A stretch of DNA of 10,522 nt from Candidatus Omnitrophota bacterium (GCA_018814505.1 JAHIZQ010000017.1:1-10522); one strand, 5' to 3'; positions 1 through 7,633 are shown, numbered from the stretch's first letter. A program made the numbers and translations. Notes: a model not told the origin generated them from the letters alone.

Positions 1-1285
1 CTCGTGAAGTAAACATTCTATAAGGTTCTTTTGTGCCTTTAGTTACAAGATCATCTATAAGAACGCCTATATAAGCTGACGACCTGTCTAAAATAATGGG
101 ACTATTCTTTTTCACTTTGCAAGCCGCGTTTATTCCGGCCATAAGCCCTAAAGCCGCGGCTTCCTCGTACCCGGTTGTGCCGTTTATCTGTCCCGCCATA
201 AAAAGACCTGACACAATTTTTGTTTCGAGCGAAGCTTTTAATTCTAACGGGTCGACAAAACTATATTCAATACCGTACGCGGGTTTATTAATTGTAACGC
301 GTTCCAACCCTTTTATGCTGTGAATCATCTCCTCCTGCGCGTCCTGAGGCAAACTTGTTGAGATCCCGTTTGGATAATACTCATCTAGACCTAACCCTTC
401 CGGTTCAACAAATACCAAATGCGAAGTTCTCTGCGGAAACCTAATTATTTTATCCTCAATTGAAGGACAATACCTCACGCCCCGAGACTTAATTTTACCG
501 GTATAAAGCGGTGACCGGTCTAAGGCGTTACGGATTATTTGATGCGTTTTTTCGTTTGTCCGTGTGAGGTAACACGATTTTTGAGGAAGCATAATTTTTT
601 CGGTTGAAAAAGATAAGGGAATTATTTCCTCATCCCCGAATTGTTCTTCCATAACCGAAAAATTAATAGTTTTACCGTCCAGACGCGCCGGGGTGCCAGT
701 TTTTAAAGTTCCGACTCTAAACCCCAACTCCGAAAGATTTTCTGCCAGGCCTTTAGAAGCTTTCTCACCAATACGCCCAGCGGAAGTGTGTTCGAGTCCA
801 ATGTGTATAGTACCATTCATAAACGTGCCCGGCGTAAGCACCACATTAGGCGCTTTTATCTCCTCGCCGCGGTGCGTTTTAATTCCTTTACAAACACCTT
901 TTTCGACTAAGACCCCGGTAGTTTCAGCTTCTAAAATATTCAAGTTCTCCTGACATAACAAAACTTTCAGCATATATTCATTGTAAAGCGCTCGGTCAAT
1001 TTGAGCCCTGGACGACCTGGCGGCATAACCTTTTGACGAGTTCAGCATACGAAACTGTATTAAACTCGCGTCAGTAGCTTTTGCCATTTCACCGCCTAAA
1101 GCGTCTATCTCTTTTACAAGCTGGCCTTTCCCCACACCGCCTATGGAAGGGTTGCACGAAGTGTACCCAATTTTATCTTTTTGAAAAGTAACAAGAAGAG
1201 TACACGCGCCCATGCGGCTCGCCGCAAGAGCCGCTTCACACCCCGCGTGCCCTCCGCCTACTACTATACAATCGTATTTTTTCAT
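1..1285 (-). CDS. mnmG: tRNA uridine-5-carboxymethylaminomethyl modification enzyme MnmG (GidA), 3'-truncated by window edge
   Basis: MnmG works with the GTPase MnmE to place the (carboxymethyl)aminomethyl group on U34 of certain tRNAs, using FAD and a folate one-carbon donor in the cytoplasm. The reading frame starts at the ATG complementary to 1283-1285 and stays open to base 2, giving 428 codons. The family is usually about 600-630 residues, so roughly the last third, including the C-terminal helical domain that contacts MnmE and tRNA, lies outside. Visible motifs: the FAD dinucleotide-binding [12 protein letters not shown] near residues 8-19; SCNPSIGG with Cys44 (equivalent of the E. coli Cys47 region); the RMLNSSKG stretch; RYCPSIEDK with Cys273 (equivalent of Cys277); and the second FAD segment [19 protein letters not shown]. 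The last residues in view, EPYRMFTSR, match the family exactly in character. The residues before RYCP read SRGV rather than the common G-G/S-P. No clear Shine-Dalgarno precedes the ATG; the 45 bases before it are AT-rich. Identification is very secure. Confidence 0.96.
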   Translation of the reverse strand, partial: MKKYDCIVVGGGHAGCEAALAASRMGACTLLVTFQKDKIGYTSCNPSIGGVGKGQLVKEIDALGGEMAKATDASLIQFRMLNSSKGYAARSSRAQIDRALYNEYMLKVLLCQENLNILEAETTGVLVEKGVCKGIKTHRGEEIKAPNVVLTPGTFMNGTIHIGLEHTSAGRIGEKASKGLAENLSELGFRVGTLKTGTPARLDGKTINFSVMEEQFGDEEIIPLSFSTEKIMLPQKSCYLTRTNEKTHQIIRNALDRSPLYTGKIKSRGVRYCPSIEDKIIRFPQRTSHLVFVEPEGLGLDEYYPNGISTSLPQDAQEEMIHSIKGLERVTINKPAYGIEYSFVDPLELKASLETKIVSGLFMAGQINGTTGYEEAAALGLMAGINAACKVKKNSPIILDRSSAYIGVLIDDLVTKGTKEPYRMFTSR

Positions 1286-1330
1286 AATTTATTTTCTATT
1301 GTTAGAATAAATTTTTAGTATAAAGATTGA

Positions 1331-1531
1331 TCACCGATTTTGGTATATTCTGATGAAATTCTCAATACTGCGGTCATAGGTTTTCTCAACATCATCAGGG
1401 AAATAGCAGGCAGGAAGCTGACCCATTTTTCTATGATAATGCAGACAATCACAACACAAACCTTTTCTTGAACATGGTTCATACGAACAGTTACATATCT
1501 TTTTATTTGCTTCTATTTTACATTCTGGCAT
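1331..1531 (-). CDS. Small cysteine-rich DUF6485 family protein, probable metal binder
   Basis: This 66-residue protein matches my memory of the DUF6485 family, short cytosolic proteins of unknown function. It has eight cysteines (residues 4, 13, 15, 20, 26, 27, 29, 42) and a His-Tyr-His (31-33), packed into the first two thirds. The order C-x8-C-x-C-x4-C-x5-CC-x-C-x-H-x-H suggests a zinc or iron-sulfur site. The C-terminal part, around [16 protein letters not shown], is a likely amphipathic helix. There is no signal peptide or membrane segment. A strong ribosome binding site, AAGGAG (complement of 1538-1543), lies six bases before the ATG, supporting real translation. It sits 59 bases after the methionine synthase activation gene and 45 bases before mnmG, all in one direction, so it could be co-transcribed with either. 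The metal-binding role is inferred from the cysteine pattern only; no enzymatic motif is seen. Confidence 0.85.
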   Translation of the reverse strand: MPECKIEANKKICNCSYEPCSRKGLCCDCLHYHRKMGQLPACYFPDDVEKTYDRSIENFIRIYQNR

Positions 1532-1547
1532 AATTTACTCCTTGTTT

Positions 1548-1583
1548 AAAAAAATCCCCCTAACCCCCTTTTTCAAAGGGGGG
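1548..1583 (-). repeat. C-rich/G-rich interspersed repeat with hairpin, possible terminator
   Basis: On the minus strand, directly after the activation gene, six C, TTT, GAA, AAA and five G form an 8-bp CCCCCTTT/AAAGGGGG stem with a 3-base loop. It is followed by TTA, a second run of five G, one A, and seven T (complement of 1548-1554). The first C run could pair with either G run; pairing with the second places the stem one base before the T run, as in a Rho-independent terminator. The same motif recurs in opposite orientation at 7709-7746. From memory, elements of the type CCCCCTAACCCCCTTT..AAAGGGGG are scattered between genes in many bacterial phyla. Whether it stops transcription here is inference; DUF6485 starts only about 17 bases after the T run. 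Confidence 0.7.
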
Positions 1584-1590
1584 AATTGCT

Positions 1591-2352
1591 TTACTTAGAA
1601 TGGTGACTGTTGTCCCTAATTATCATTGCTGTTGTAGAATATTCCGGCACCATTTGATATCCTGGAGTTAATGCTACGCCAATATATTTTTCAATGTCCA
1701 GAATTTTAAATAGTTTCACTTGGTCTTCGATATTACTCCACAAAGGGTATCCAGGACTATATCTCGCGCCTTGCCCTTTGGCAAGCCCTAAGTCTTTCCT
1801 GATAATGCCATGCACATATACTGCTAAAGCCTCCGCGATTTGGGCGCTTAGTCCATGAAGTAAAAACGCGCGCGTAAATTCTTCTTTTTCATTCAGCAAA
1901 TGTATAGCGTGGTTAACTTTATCACCAATAGTTACCGCCTGAAACGTTACAAAGTCTTCCTGCTCTTCTCCCTTGCAAAAATAATCCGCTAGGCTAAATC
2001 CGTCTTCTGAACGGTAAAAGTGTATTTCTTCAATCACTTTACCCTTTGCATTACAAATCTGCATCTTTTCATCATGAACACGGCACTTAAAATATCCATA
2101 GACTGCTTTTAACTCAAGCCAATTTTTTCGAATAGCCTCGTTTTTAAGTTCTTTCAGTAAAGGCTCATATTCTTTTTCTAAAAGCTTCTTTTTTTTTTGT
2201 TCGTCCTTATGCTTAATACCCCATGAAACATTAAATAAAGCTCTTTCATCAAGACTCAGAAGAACTTCATCTATCGAAATATTTACCAGCGAACGCGTGC
2301 CGTAAAAAGGAGGGGTAATCTTATTTCCTTCATTCGTTAGTTTTTTTTTCAT
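1591..2352 (-). CDS. Stand-alone methionine synthase activation (reactivation) domain protein
   Basis: This 253-residue protein corresponds to the C-terminal AdoMet-binding activation domain of MetH, encoded here as its own gene. In the family, this domain binds S-adenosylmethionine and reductively methylates cob(II)alamin, rescuing enzyme whose cofactor was oxidised. Recognisable pieces: PPFYGTR at 14-20; LKAVYGYFKCRV at 81-92; HGLSAQIAEALAVYVHGIIR at 166-185; RYSPGYP at 197-203 (counterpart of the RxxxGYP AdoMet site); and IGVALTPGYQMVPEYSTTAM at 224-243 (counterpart of the IGMxLTESFAMWP segment). There is no signal peptide. Its ATG overlaps the metH stop in an ATGA arrangement, with AAAGGAA about five bases upstream, so translation is probably coupled and subunits matched. 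Separate activation proteins next to a short MetH are known, for example the Thermotoga maritima pair TM0268/TM0269. Codons 2-4 are a run of nine A and codons 52-55 contain ten A, possible slippage sites. Confidence 0.9.
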   Translation of the reverse strand: MKKKLTNEGNKITPPFYGTRSLVNISIDEVLLSLDERALFNVSWGIKHKDEQKKKKLLEKEYEPLLKELKNEAIRKNWLELKAVYGYFKCRVHDEKMQICNAKGKVIEEIHFYRSEDGFSLADYFCKGEEQEDFVTFQAVTIGDKVNHAIHLLNEKEEFTRAFLLHGLSAQIAEALAVYVHGIIRKDLGLAKGQGARYSPGYPLWSNIEDQVKLFKILDIEKYIGVALTPGYQMVPEYSTTAMIIRDNSHHSK

Positions 2353-4946
2353 TCTATTCCTTTATGATACAACTCTAAAATTTCTTTTTTCTTTTCCGCG
2401 TTCGTAAGGCTCTGTACCAAAGACAAACCTTTAAAAGCGTCTTTCGCGTAAAAAACTCCGCCCGCGTAAAGATTTTCCCCATTCACGTACGATATTTCTC
2501 CGGCAAACCGTTCATTTATGGGAGCTCCACCGATAATTAGAGGAAAATTTAACCCCCCTTTGTGCATCTCGTTTACACACTCTTTCATGTAACGCGCAGT
2601 AGAAACTAATAACGCGCTCAGTCCTATTACATCAACTTTATTTCTTTTGGCCTCTTCTATTATCCTTGCCACCGAAACTTGTTTACCAAGGTCTATAACG
2701 GAAAATCCGTTATTTTGTAAAATCATTTTTACAAGATTCTTGCCGATGTCATGTACATCGCCAAAAACCGTAGCCAAAAGCACCGTTCCTTTTTGCTTAG
2801 ACGCATCATGTGGAAAAAATTTATTTAAGTGTTCCATTGCTTTTCTCATAACTTCAGCAGACTGTAATACATATGGAAGCACCATTTCTCCGCTATCTAA
2901 TTTTTCTCCGACAGTTTTCATCGCGTCAATTAAAATATCGTTTATTATTTCCTGAGGAGAATACTTTTCTAAAGCTTTATCTACGAATTCCGTAACTTTG
3001 ATTTTATCCCGTTCAAAAATACAGTTTTGCAGAGTCTCTTTTATTCCGAACATTTTTTGTACTTTGGCATTAGATGCATCCTTTCCCAAAGGTTTTTTAT
3101 TCGAAAAATGCTCTATAATCCGCTCTAAAGCATCCTGACGCGAATTAAATATAAGGTCTTCCGCGAGTTTACACTCCTTTTTGTCTATATCTTTATATTC
3201 AATGTACTCCGAAGGGTTTACTATAGCAGTGTCAAGCCCAGCTTTTACGGCGTGATACAAAAAAACCATATTTATGATTTTTCGCGCCTCTTTTTGAAGC
3301 CCAAAAGAAATGTTACTGACACCTAAAACCGTAAGCGTTTCAGGGAAAAGCTTTTTAAACATTCTGATTGCAGAAAAAGTGTTTATTGCCGCATCGGCGT
3401 ATTCTTTTTCACCTGTCCCTAAAGTAAACGTCAATAAATCAAAAAGTAGTCTGTGGCTCTCCAATTTATACTCATTAACGGCTATATCATAAAGCCTTTT
3501 CGCGATATCTATTTTTCGCTCAAAAGTTTTTGCCATACCTCTTTCGTCAATTGCCAGATTCACGACAAAACTTCCGTGTTTTTTAGAAAGAGCGTATACC
3601 TTGCGGGCTTTTTCGCCTCCATCTTCAAGGTTAACCGAATTTATAAAGGCAGTGCCCGGATAATTTTCAACTGATGATTCTATGACAGCATAATCCGTGG
3701 AATCTATCATTAAAGGGATCTCAACACTCTCGGAAAGCCTTTTCGTAATTACAAGAGAATCTTTTTTTTCAGTTCGCCTTTCTGTAAGCACACTACAAAC
3801 ATCAAGTATCCCGGCGCCCTGCTTCTCCTCAAGTTTTCCTAATTCCACGATACCGTCATAGTTCTCGGCTTTTAAAAGGTCCTTTGTATGCTTAGACCCT
3901 TGAGTATTAATCCTTTCTCCTATTTTTAAAGGACGTTTTATTTCTTTTAAATCAAAACTTTTATAAAAACTCGCGTAATGCCTATTTCCCGGTCTTTTAC
4001 GTTTCTTACATTTACCAAGCGTTTCACGAATTGCTTTTATATGCGCCGGCGTCGTCCCACAGCATCCGCCTATTACGTCTAAGCTGTATTTATTCACAAA
4101 CCCCGACAAAATACGCGCCATTTCACTTGGCGAAAGCGGATATATAGTTTTGCCAGCGGACTCTATAGGAAGCCCCGCGTTTGGTACTGCGGAAAAAAAA
4201 GTAGGACAATTTTTACTTAAATTGGCAATAGTTCGCTCCATTTCGACGGGACCAGTACTGCAATTTATGCCGATAACATCAACCCCCATATACGCGAATA
4301 CCGTCATACACACGGATATTTCCGTACCCAAGAGCATTCTGCCGTTATTTGAAAGTGTGCTTTCAGTCATAATGACAATGTCTCTGCGACGCTCTTTTAT
4401 GGCCTCTTTTATACCGATAACAGCGCACTTCATTTCCAAAACATCCTGGCCTGTTTCAACTAAAAGAGCGTCTACTCCTCCGTCAATAAGACCTATTGCC
4501 TGTTCATAAAAAACTTTTACAAGTTCACTCGTAGTAATATTTCCTAAAACCGGATCTGTGGATGAAGGAAGTTTTCCTGTAGGGCCCATAGCGCCTACAA
4601 CATATTTTAAATGCGTTTCGGAAGAAAACTGATCCGCGGCAGAACGCGCTATTTTTGCCGCGGATAAATTAAGCTCATAAACCTTTTTCGCCAATCCATA
4701 CTCCGCAAGTTTGATGACATTAGCGCCAAAACTATTTGTCTCGACTGCATCGCTCCCGGATTCTAAATAATCATTATGAATTTTTCGGATAAAATCAGGC
4801 GAAGCAACAGAAAGGTATTCCATGCAACCCGGGTTATCCTTAAAATTTTCATTCGAAAGCCCTAAAAATTCCGCGTATGTTCCAAAAGCCCCATCAAGAA
4901 GCACTAAATCTCTTTCCAATTTTTCTCTAAACGTCTTTTTTCTCAT
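2349..4946 (-). CDS. metH: Cobalamin-dependent methionine synthase MetH lacking the activation domain
   Basis: MetH moves a methyl group from 5-methyltetrahydrofolate through cobalamin to homocysteine, making methionine. Numbering from the upstream ATG at 4970 (873 residues), domains run as follows. The homocysteine S-methyltransferase barrel spans about 15-320, with zinc ligands Cys237 (GINCSTG) and Cys303/Cys304 (GGCCGTT). The pterin-binding barrel spans about 345-610, with GERINTQGSK and MIDSTD. The helical cobalamin cap is about 630-720. The Rossmann-like B12 domain runs about 725-850, with DVHDIGK where His740 is the lower cobalt ligand, then GLSALLVST and GGAPIN. The protein ends there; E. 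coli MetH continues for more than 300 residues with an activation domain, which here is the next gene (ATGA overlap). I chose the ATG at 4946 (MRKKTF) because homologues begin about there and the extra eight residues are encoded by hairpin repeat DNA. Neither start has a good Shine-Dalgarno. No cobalamin or SAM riboswitch fits in the short leader. Function is secure; the start is uncertain. Confidence 0.96.
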   Translation of the reverse strand: MRKKTFREKLERDLVLLDGAFGTYAEFLGLSNENFKDNPGCMEYLSVASPDFIRKIHNDYLESGSDAVETNSFGANVIKLAEYGLAKKVYELNLSAAKIARSAADQFSSETHLKYVVGAMGPTGKLPSSTDPVLGNITTSELVKVFYEQAIGLIDGGVDALLVETGQDVLEMKCAVIGIKEAIKERRRDIVIMTESTLSNNGRMLLGTEISVCMTVFAYMGVDVIGINCSTGPVEMERTIANLSKNCPTFFSAVPNAGLPIESAGKTIYPLSPSEMARILSGFVNKYSLDVIGGCCGTTPAHIKAIRETLGKCKKRKRPGNRHYASFYKSFDLKEIKRPLKIGERINTQGSKHTKDLLKAENYDGIVELGKLEEKQGAGILDVCSVLTERRTEKKDSLVITKRLSESVEIPLMIDSTDYAVIESSVENYPGTAFINSVNLEDGGEKARKVYALSKKHGSFVVNLAIDERGMAKTFERKIDIAKRLYDIAVNEYKLESHRLLFDLLTFTLGTGEKEYADAAINTFSAIRMFKKLFPETLTVLGVSNISFGLQKEARKIINMVFLYHAVKAGLDTAIVNPSEYIEYKDIDKKECKLAEDLIFNSRQDALERIIEHFSNKKPLGKDASNAKVQKMFGIKETLQNCIFERDKIKVTEFVDKALEKYSPQEIINDILIDAMKTVGEKLDSGEMVLPYVLQSAEVMRKAMEHLNKFFPHDASKQKGTVLLATVFGDVHDIGKNLVKMILQNNGFSVIDLGKQVSVARIIEEAKRNKVDVIGLSALLVSTARYMKECVNEMHKGGLNFPLIIGGAPINERFAGEISYVNGENLYAGGVFYAKDAFKGLSLVQSLTNAEKKKEILELYHKGIE

Positions 4947-4954
4947 GATTAAAA

Positions 4955-4994
4955 CCGCCCCATCCACCATTAGGGCGGGGAAACCCCGCCCCTA
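4955..4994 (-). promoter_or_regulatory. GC-rich inverted repeat with two mutually exclusive hairpins upstream of metH
   Basis: Reading the minus strand, arm A is GGGGCGGGG (complement of 4984-4992 minus one base), the loop is TTT, and arm B is CCCCGCCC, making a very strong hairpin spanning 4971-4994. Twelve bases after arm B comes arm C, GGGGCGG (complement of 4955-4961), which can also pair with arm B (CCGCCC/GGGCGG). Arm C is followed by TTTTAATC and the metH ATG at 4946. So B can pair with A or with C but not both. The B:C fold resembles a short intrinsic terminator and would also cover the bases where a metH ribosome binding site should lie. The A:B unit resembles a common intergenic repeat type (TAGGGGCG...CGCCC), so it may be a repeat insertion rather than an evolved switch. 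Regulation is inference. Confidence 0.55.
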
Positions 4995-4995
4995 T

Positions 4996-5012
4996 GTGTG
5001 GAGTTACCACAC
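4996..5012 (-). other. Perfect 6-bp hairpin around the batE stop codon
   Basis: GTGTGG and CCACAC form a perfect six-base inverted repeat with a five-base loop, TAACT on the minus strand, and the loop holds the batE TAA stop (5004-5006). It abuts the larger GC-rich inverted repeat on its 3' side with one base between. No U-run follows, so it is not a classical terminator. It could protect the batE message end or merely be chance; the stem is short. Confidence 0.45.
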
Positions 5013-5786
5013 TTTTTCTATTTGTGTTTTCTTAACCCATCCGACTTTTCCGTCACCACGCCGGACTTTTAACCAATCATCTTTGGAGTTTATAACCCTC
5101 ACCATCATGCCCTCTTTAAGCTCGAAAAATTTAGTTGCGGATTCAAACGGGCCAAACAATGCTTCGGCCGTAGGGCTGGTTATTACGGCAAGTGATTTCA
5201 TATCCTTTGTCTTATGAAAAATGATAAGCGATGTAAACAAAACCCCGCAAACAAGAAATACGCTAATCCATAAACGGTACTTTTTTGTTTGGGGAAACAT
5301 CATCGTAATAACAAACATAACAAGTATAGCCAAATACATTACCGAGCACAGTATTGTAAGTTCATTTATAGTAAAAAAACTCGAATACACCCTAATCGGA
5401 CGCCATGCCCAAACACCTTTATCCTGAACAATTTTTCCTTTAATATTGTTTTTAGCAAACCTATAATTAGCATTAAGATCCGCTGAACGCGGCATAAAAA
5501 ACTCTGCCCGTTTATAATTCAAGATAGCTTTCCCAAGATTTCCTTTTTTAAAATAAGCTCCGGCAAGATTATAATAGATATCCCCGCTTGCATATCCCTG
5601 TGAAATAATATTCGTATACTCTTTTATCGCGTTATCATAGTCACCTTTTTCATAATAATCGTTACCCCTTGCAAATTGCCTTTGCGGGCTTACCAAATCC
5701 GGCTCACTTTCACCCCACGCGTTACCTGAAAAAGAACAAAAACAAATCATGCATAACGCAAAAATTATCGTTTTTATTTTCATCAC
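5004..5786 (-). CDS. batE: BatE-like protein: TPR, two membrane helices and SH3-like domain
   Basis: Last gene of the Bat cluster, 260 residues. It begins with a signal sequence (hydrophobic residues about 5-20, likely cleavage after AWG at 25). A TPR segment follows at about 36-110 (ARGNDYYEKGDYDNAIKEY, then IYYNLAGAYFKKGNLGKAIL). Two membrane helices lie at about 142-164 and 171-191. A C-terminal bacterial SH3-like domain spans about 196-260, ending in the typical DDWLKVRRGDGKVGWV. This TPR-TM-TM-SH3 order is that of BatE proteins. By topology the TPR and SH3 parts are both extracytoplasmic, probably binding Bat partners and cell-wall material. The start overlaps the batD stop (ATGATGA), with AAGGTG eight bases upstream, so translation is likely coupled. 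The second ATG one codon later is equally possible. The Bat set is linked to aerotolerance in Bacteroides fragilis, but its molecular job is unresolved. Family assignment is good; function in this organism is inferred. Confidence 0.88.
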   Translation of the reverse strand: MMKIKTIIFALCMICFCSFSGNAWGESEPDLVSPQRQFARGNDYYEKGDYDNAIKEYTNIISQGYASGDIYYNLAGAYFKKGNLGKAILNYKRAEFFMPRSADLNANYRFAKNNIKGKIVQDKGVWAWRPIRVYSSFFTINELTILCSVMYLAILVMFVITMMFPQTKKYRLWISVFLVCGVLFTSLIIFHKTKDMKSLAVITSPTAEALFGPFESATKFFELKEGMMVRVINSKDDWLKVRRGDGKVGWVKKTQIEKVW

Positions 5787-7633
5787 AGTTTCACCTTTTC
5801 CATATAGTCAATGATCCGTTTTACACTATCAAACATCTGATAGGCTTCTTCTTCGGCCAGGGATGATGACGCGTACCTTGCCATTTCACACTTTGAAAAA
5901 ACGTCTCTTAGCAGGTTAAACATATCCTCATTCCGGATGAGAGAAGAAACTTTATCTTCAATAATTTGTACCGTAATATTTCCTTTTGGCAGATTAAACC
6001 TGCCCGCAAAATATTCTTGCAATATTTTAAAAATCAAATCGTAAAATAGCGTTAAATTTTTCTTCTCTAAACACAATTTTGCCTGGATCAAACCTTTACG
6101 CGCTTTCCGCGGAGCTTTAAGAAAACGCGCGTATTTTTCATCATGAAGCATTTTTTCTTTTCTTTTTTGCCTAAAACAAAATCCTACAAAAAACAAGGTT
6201 AAAAAAAACTGCGTTCCCCAAAACTTCCAATCATAAAATAAAACCCGGTTTCCGGGATACACCTGACCGATGTTATCCTTAATGTGAAGGATATCCTGAC
6301 CAATTGTTTCTTTCGGATAGAACGTACTGCCATCGAGCGGCATAGACACAATCTTCATTCCTCCTTCAGCTTCGGGCTGTTCGGTTACATTCAAAGGAAA
6401 CGGCCCCTTTTTTATTGTTTCATACTTCTGCTTTTGGGGGTTAAAAAAGCTAAATGAAACAGGCGGGATTTCCTTTATATCAGAGCTTTTGGGAATAAGC
6501 ACCTGTTCGTAAACTTTTTTGTCTCCCTTTATCATCACCTGAGGCTCGTATGTTTTGAATTCCTCCGAAGAAACTATACTCGGAGCCGTAACCGTATCCA
6601 GATTACCTGCACCAGTTACAGCCATTGATATAATAACAGGATCCCCCACTTTTACTTTAGTAGAATTCGTATCTGCCGAAAAATTAAAATCCCCTACCGC
6701 ACCCTGAAAATCGGACGGTTTTCCTTCTTTTGGAAACGGCAGTATTGTAACTGGCACTTCCTGTGCTGAGACCTCAATGGGATATGCCTGATACCCAAAT
6801 CGGGAAGCAAAGAAATCATCATCAAAAATACTTCTTCCAGAAACTGAAGCGCGCTGTGACGACTGACGGTTAACAAGCATTTTACATTTAAGACGCGCCG
6901 GACCCAACAAATAATTCCCCTCTTTAATTCCAAATAAATTCTGTTTAAAAATAAGAACATCATAACGAATACCATTGACATTTTCCCTACGCCTCTCGGG
7001 CTCTTCAAACTCTCCGGCAGAAAAACCTTCATGAGGAAAAGCGGGATACTCTATATCTCTCAAACTTGTAGCTGAATACAGTTTTATCGTAAGGGGCACT
7101 TCCTCATTGATATAAAGCAACCGTTTTCCAATGCTTATAACAAGAAAAACCCTTTCATCCCCATAAGATTCCTGAGGTTGCCCCGCTTGAGTTTGGCTAG
7201 CAGAAGACATAGCGCCGGAAACACCAGAAGAGTTTGCGGAGCTTGGCACTCCTTGAGGCTGACCATAAACTGACAAAAGAATAGGCGGAGCCTGATACTC
7301 TATGTTTTTTGACATTAATGAAAATGGCCCAAGCTGAAATTCGCCTTCTGTTAAAGGAATTATCAAATATGTATACGTGACAGATTGTGACACCCTTCCA
7401 TTAACAACTGATATCTTAGTCGAAGGGCCTACATATTTAATCTGCAAACCTTCTTTCGCAGAAACTTCAGGCCTCGAAGATTCCTGCGCGCCGTCAAGTG
7501 TAAGGTATAGATAAACCGGATTGCCGACAGAAATTCTATTTTTTTCAATTGACGCGGTAAAATTCACGTCTTGCGCGAAAGCGCAAAACATTGGTGATAC
7601 AATCAATATTATGGCAATAAAAACTTTTTTCAT
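5783..7633 (-). CDS. batD: BatD-like large extracytoplasmic protein with C-terminal membrane anchor
   Basis: This 616-residue protein fits BatD. A signal peptide covers 1-20 (MKKVFIAIILIV..., cleavage after AFA). Beta-rich, immunoglobulin-like segments characteristic of BatD follow: FTASIEKNRISVGNPVYLYL at 25-44, a second about 160-300, and a third beginning SADTNSTKVKVGDPVIISM at 319-337. A Ser/Gln/Pro-rich linker at about 125-155 separates the first two. One membrane helix lies at about 468-488 (FWGTQFFLTLFFVGFCF), then basic residues and a helical cytoplasmic tail to 616. The BatB/BatA proteins expose their VWA domains on one side of the membrane and BatD fills the periplasmic side, so a scaffold or substrate-contact role is plausible. 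batD overlaps batE by four bases but is separated from batC by 302 bp of repeat-like sequence. No obvious Shine-Dalgarno is seen before its ATG, unlike its neighbours. It may therefore depend on its own promoter, which I could not identify. Confidence 0.9.
   Translation of the reverse strand: MKKVFIAIILIVSPMFCAFAQDVNFTASIEKNRISVGNPVYLYLTLDGAQESSRPEVSAKEGLQIKYVGPSTKISVVNGRVSQSVTYTYLIIPLTEGEFQLGPFSLMSKNIEYQAPPILLSVYGQPQGVPSSANSSGVSGAMSSASQTQAGQPQESYGDERVFLVISIGKRLLYINEEVPLTIKLYSATSLRDIEYPAFPHEGFSAGEFEEPERRRENVNGIRYDVLIFKQNLFGIKEGNYLLGPARLKCKMLVNRQSSQRASVSGRSIFDDDFFASRFGYQAYPIEVSAQEVPVTILPFPKEGKPSDFQGAVGDFNFSADTNSTKVKVGDPVIISMAVTGAGNLDTVTAPSIVSSEEFKTYEPQVMIKGDKKVYEQVLIPKSSDIKEIPPVSFSFFNPQKQKYETIKKGPFPLNVTEQPEAEGGMKIVSMPLDGSTFYPKETIGQDILHIKDNIGQVYPGNRVLFYDWKFWGTQFFLTLFFVGFCFRQKRKEKMLHDEKYARFLKAPRKARKGLIQAKLCLEKKNLTLFYDLIFKILQEYFAGRFNLPKGNITVQIIEDKVSSLIRNEDMFNLLRDVFSKCEMARYASSSLAEEEAYQMFDSVKRIIDYMEKVKL

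Noticed and set aside
1548..1583. CRISPR-like repeat
   Set aside because: Only two diverged copies exist in the window, 6 kb apart and in opposite orientation, with no spacer array or cas gene.
2341..2360. MetH split as a sequencing frameshift
   Set aside because: The downstream gene has its own ATG and AAAGGAA site in an ATGA overlap, the MetH tail ends naturally after the B12 domain, and the split arrangement has precedent. The A9 run next to the junction keeps a small doubt.
4150..4509. Plus-strand open frame of 119 codons within metH
   Set aside because: It is antisense to strongly conserved homocysteine-methyltransferase sequence and has no resemblance to a known protein.
4947..5003. 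Cobalamin or SAM riboswitch upstream of metH
   Set aside because: The non-coding leader is only 33-57 bases, too short for these riboswitches, and shows none of their conserved elements; only simple inverted repeats are present.
6694..7032. Minus-strand open frame of 112 codons inside batD
   Set aside because: It is an alternate frame of batD, which has clear domain features across the same bases.
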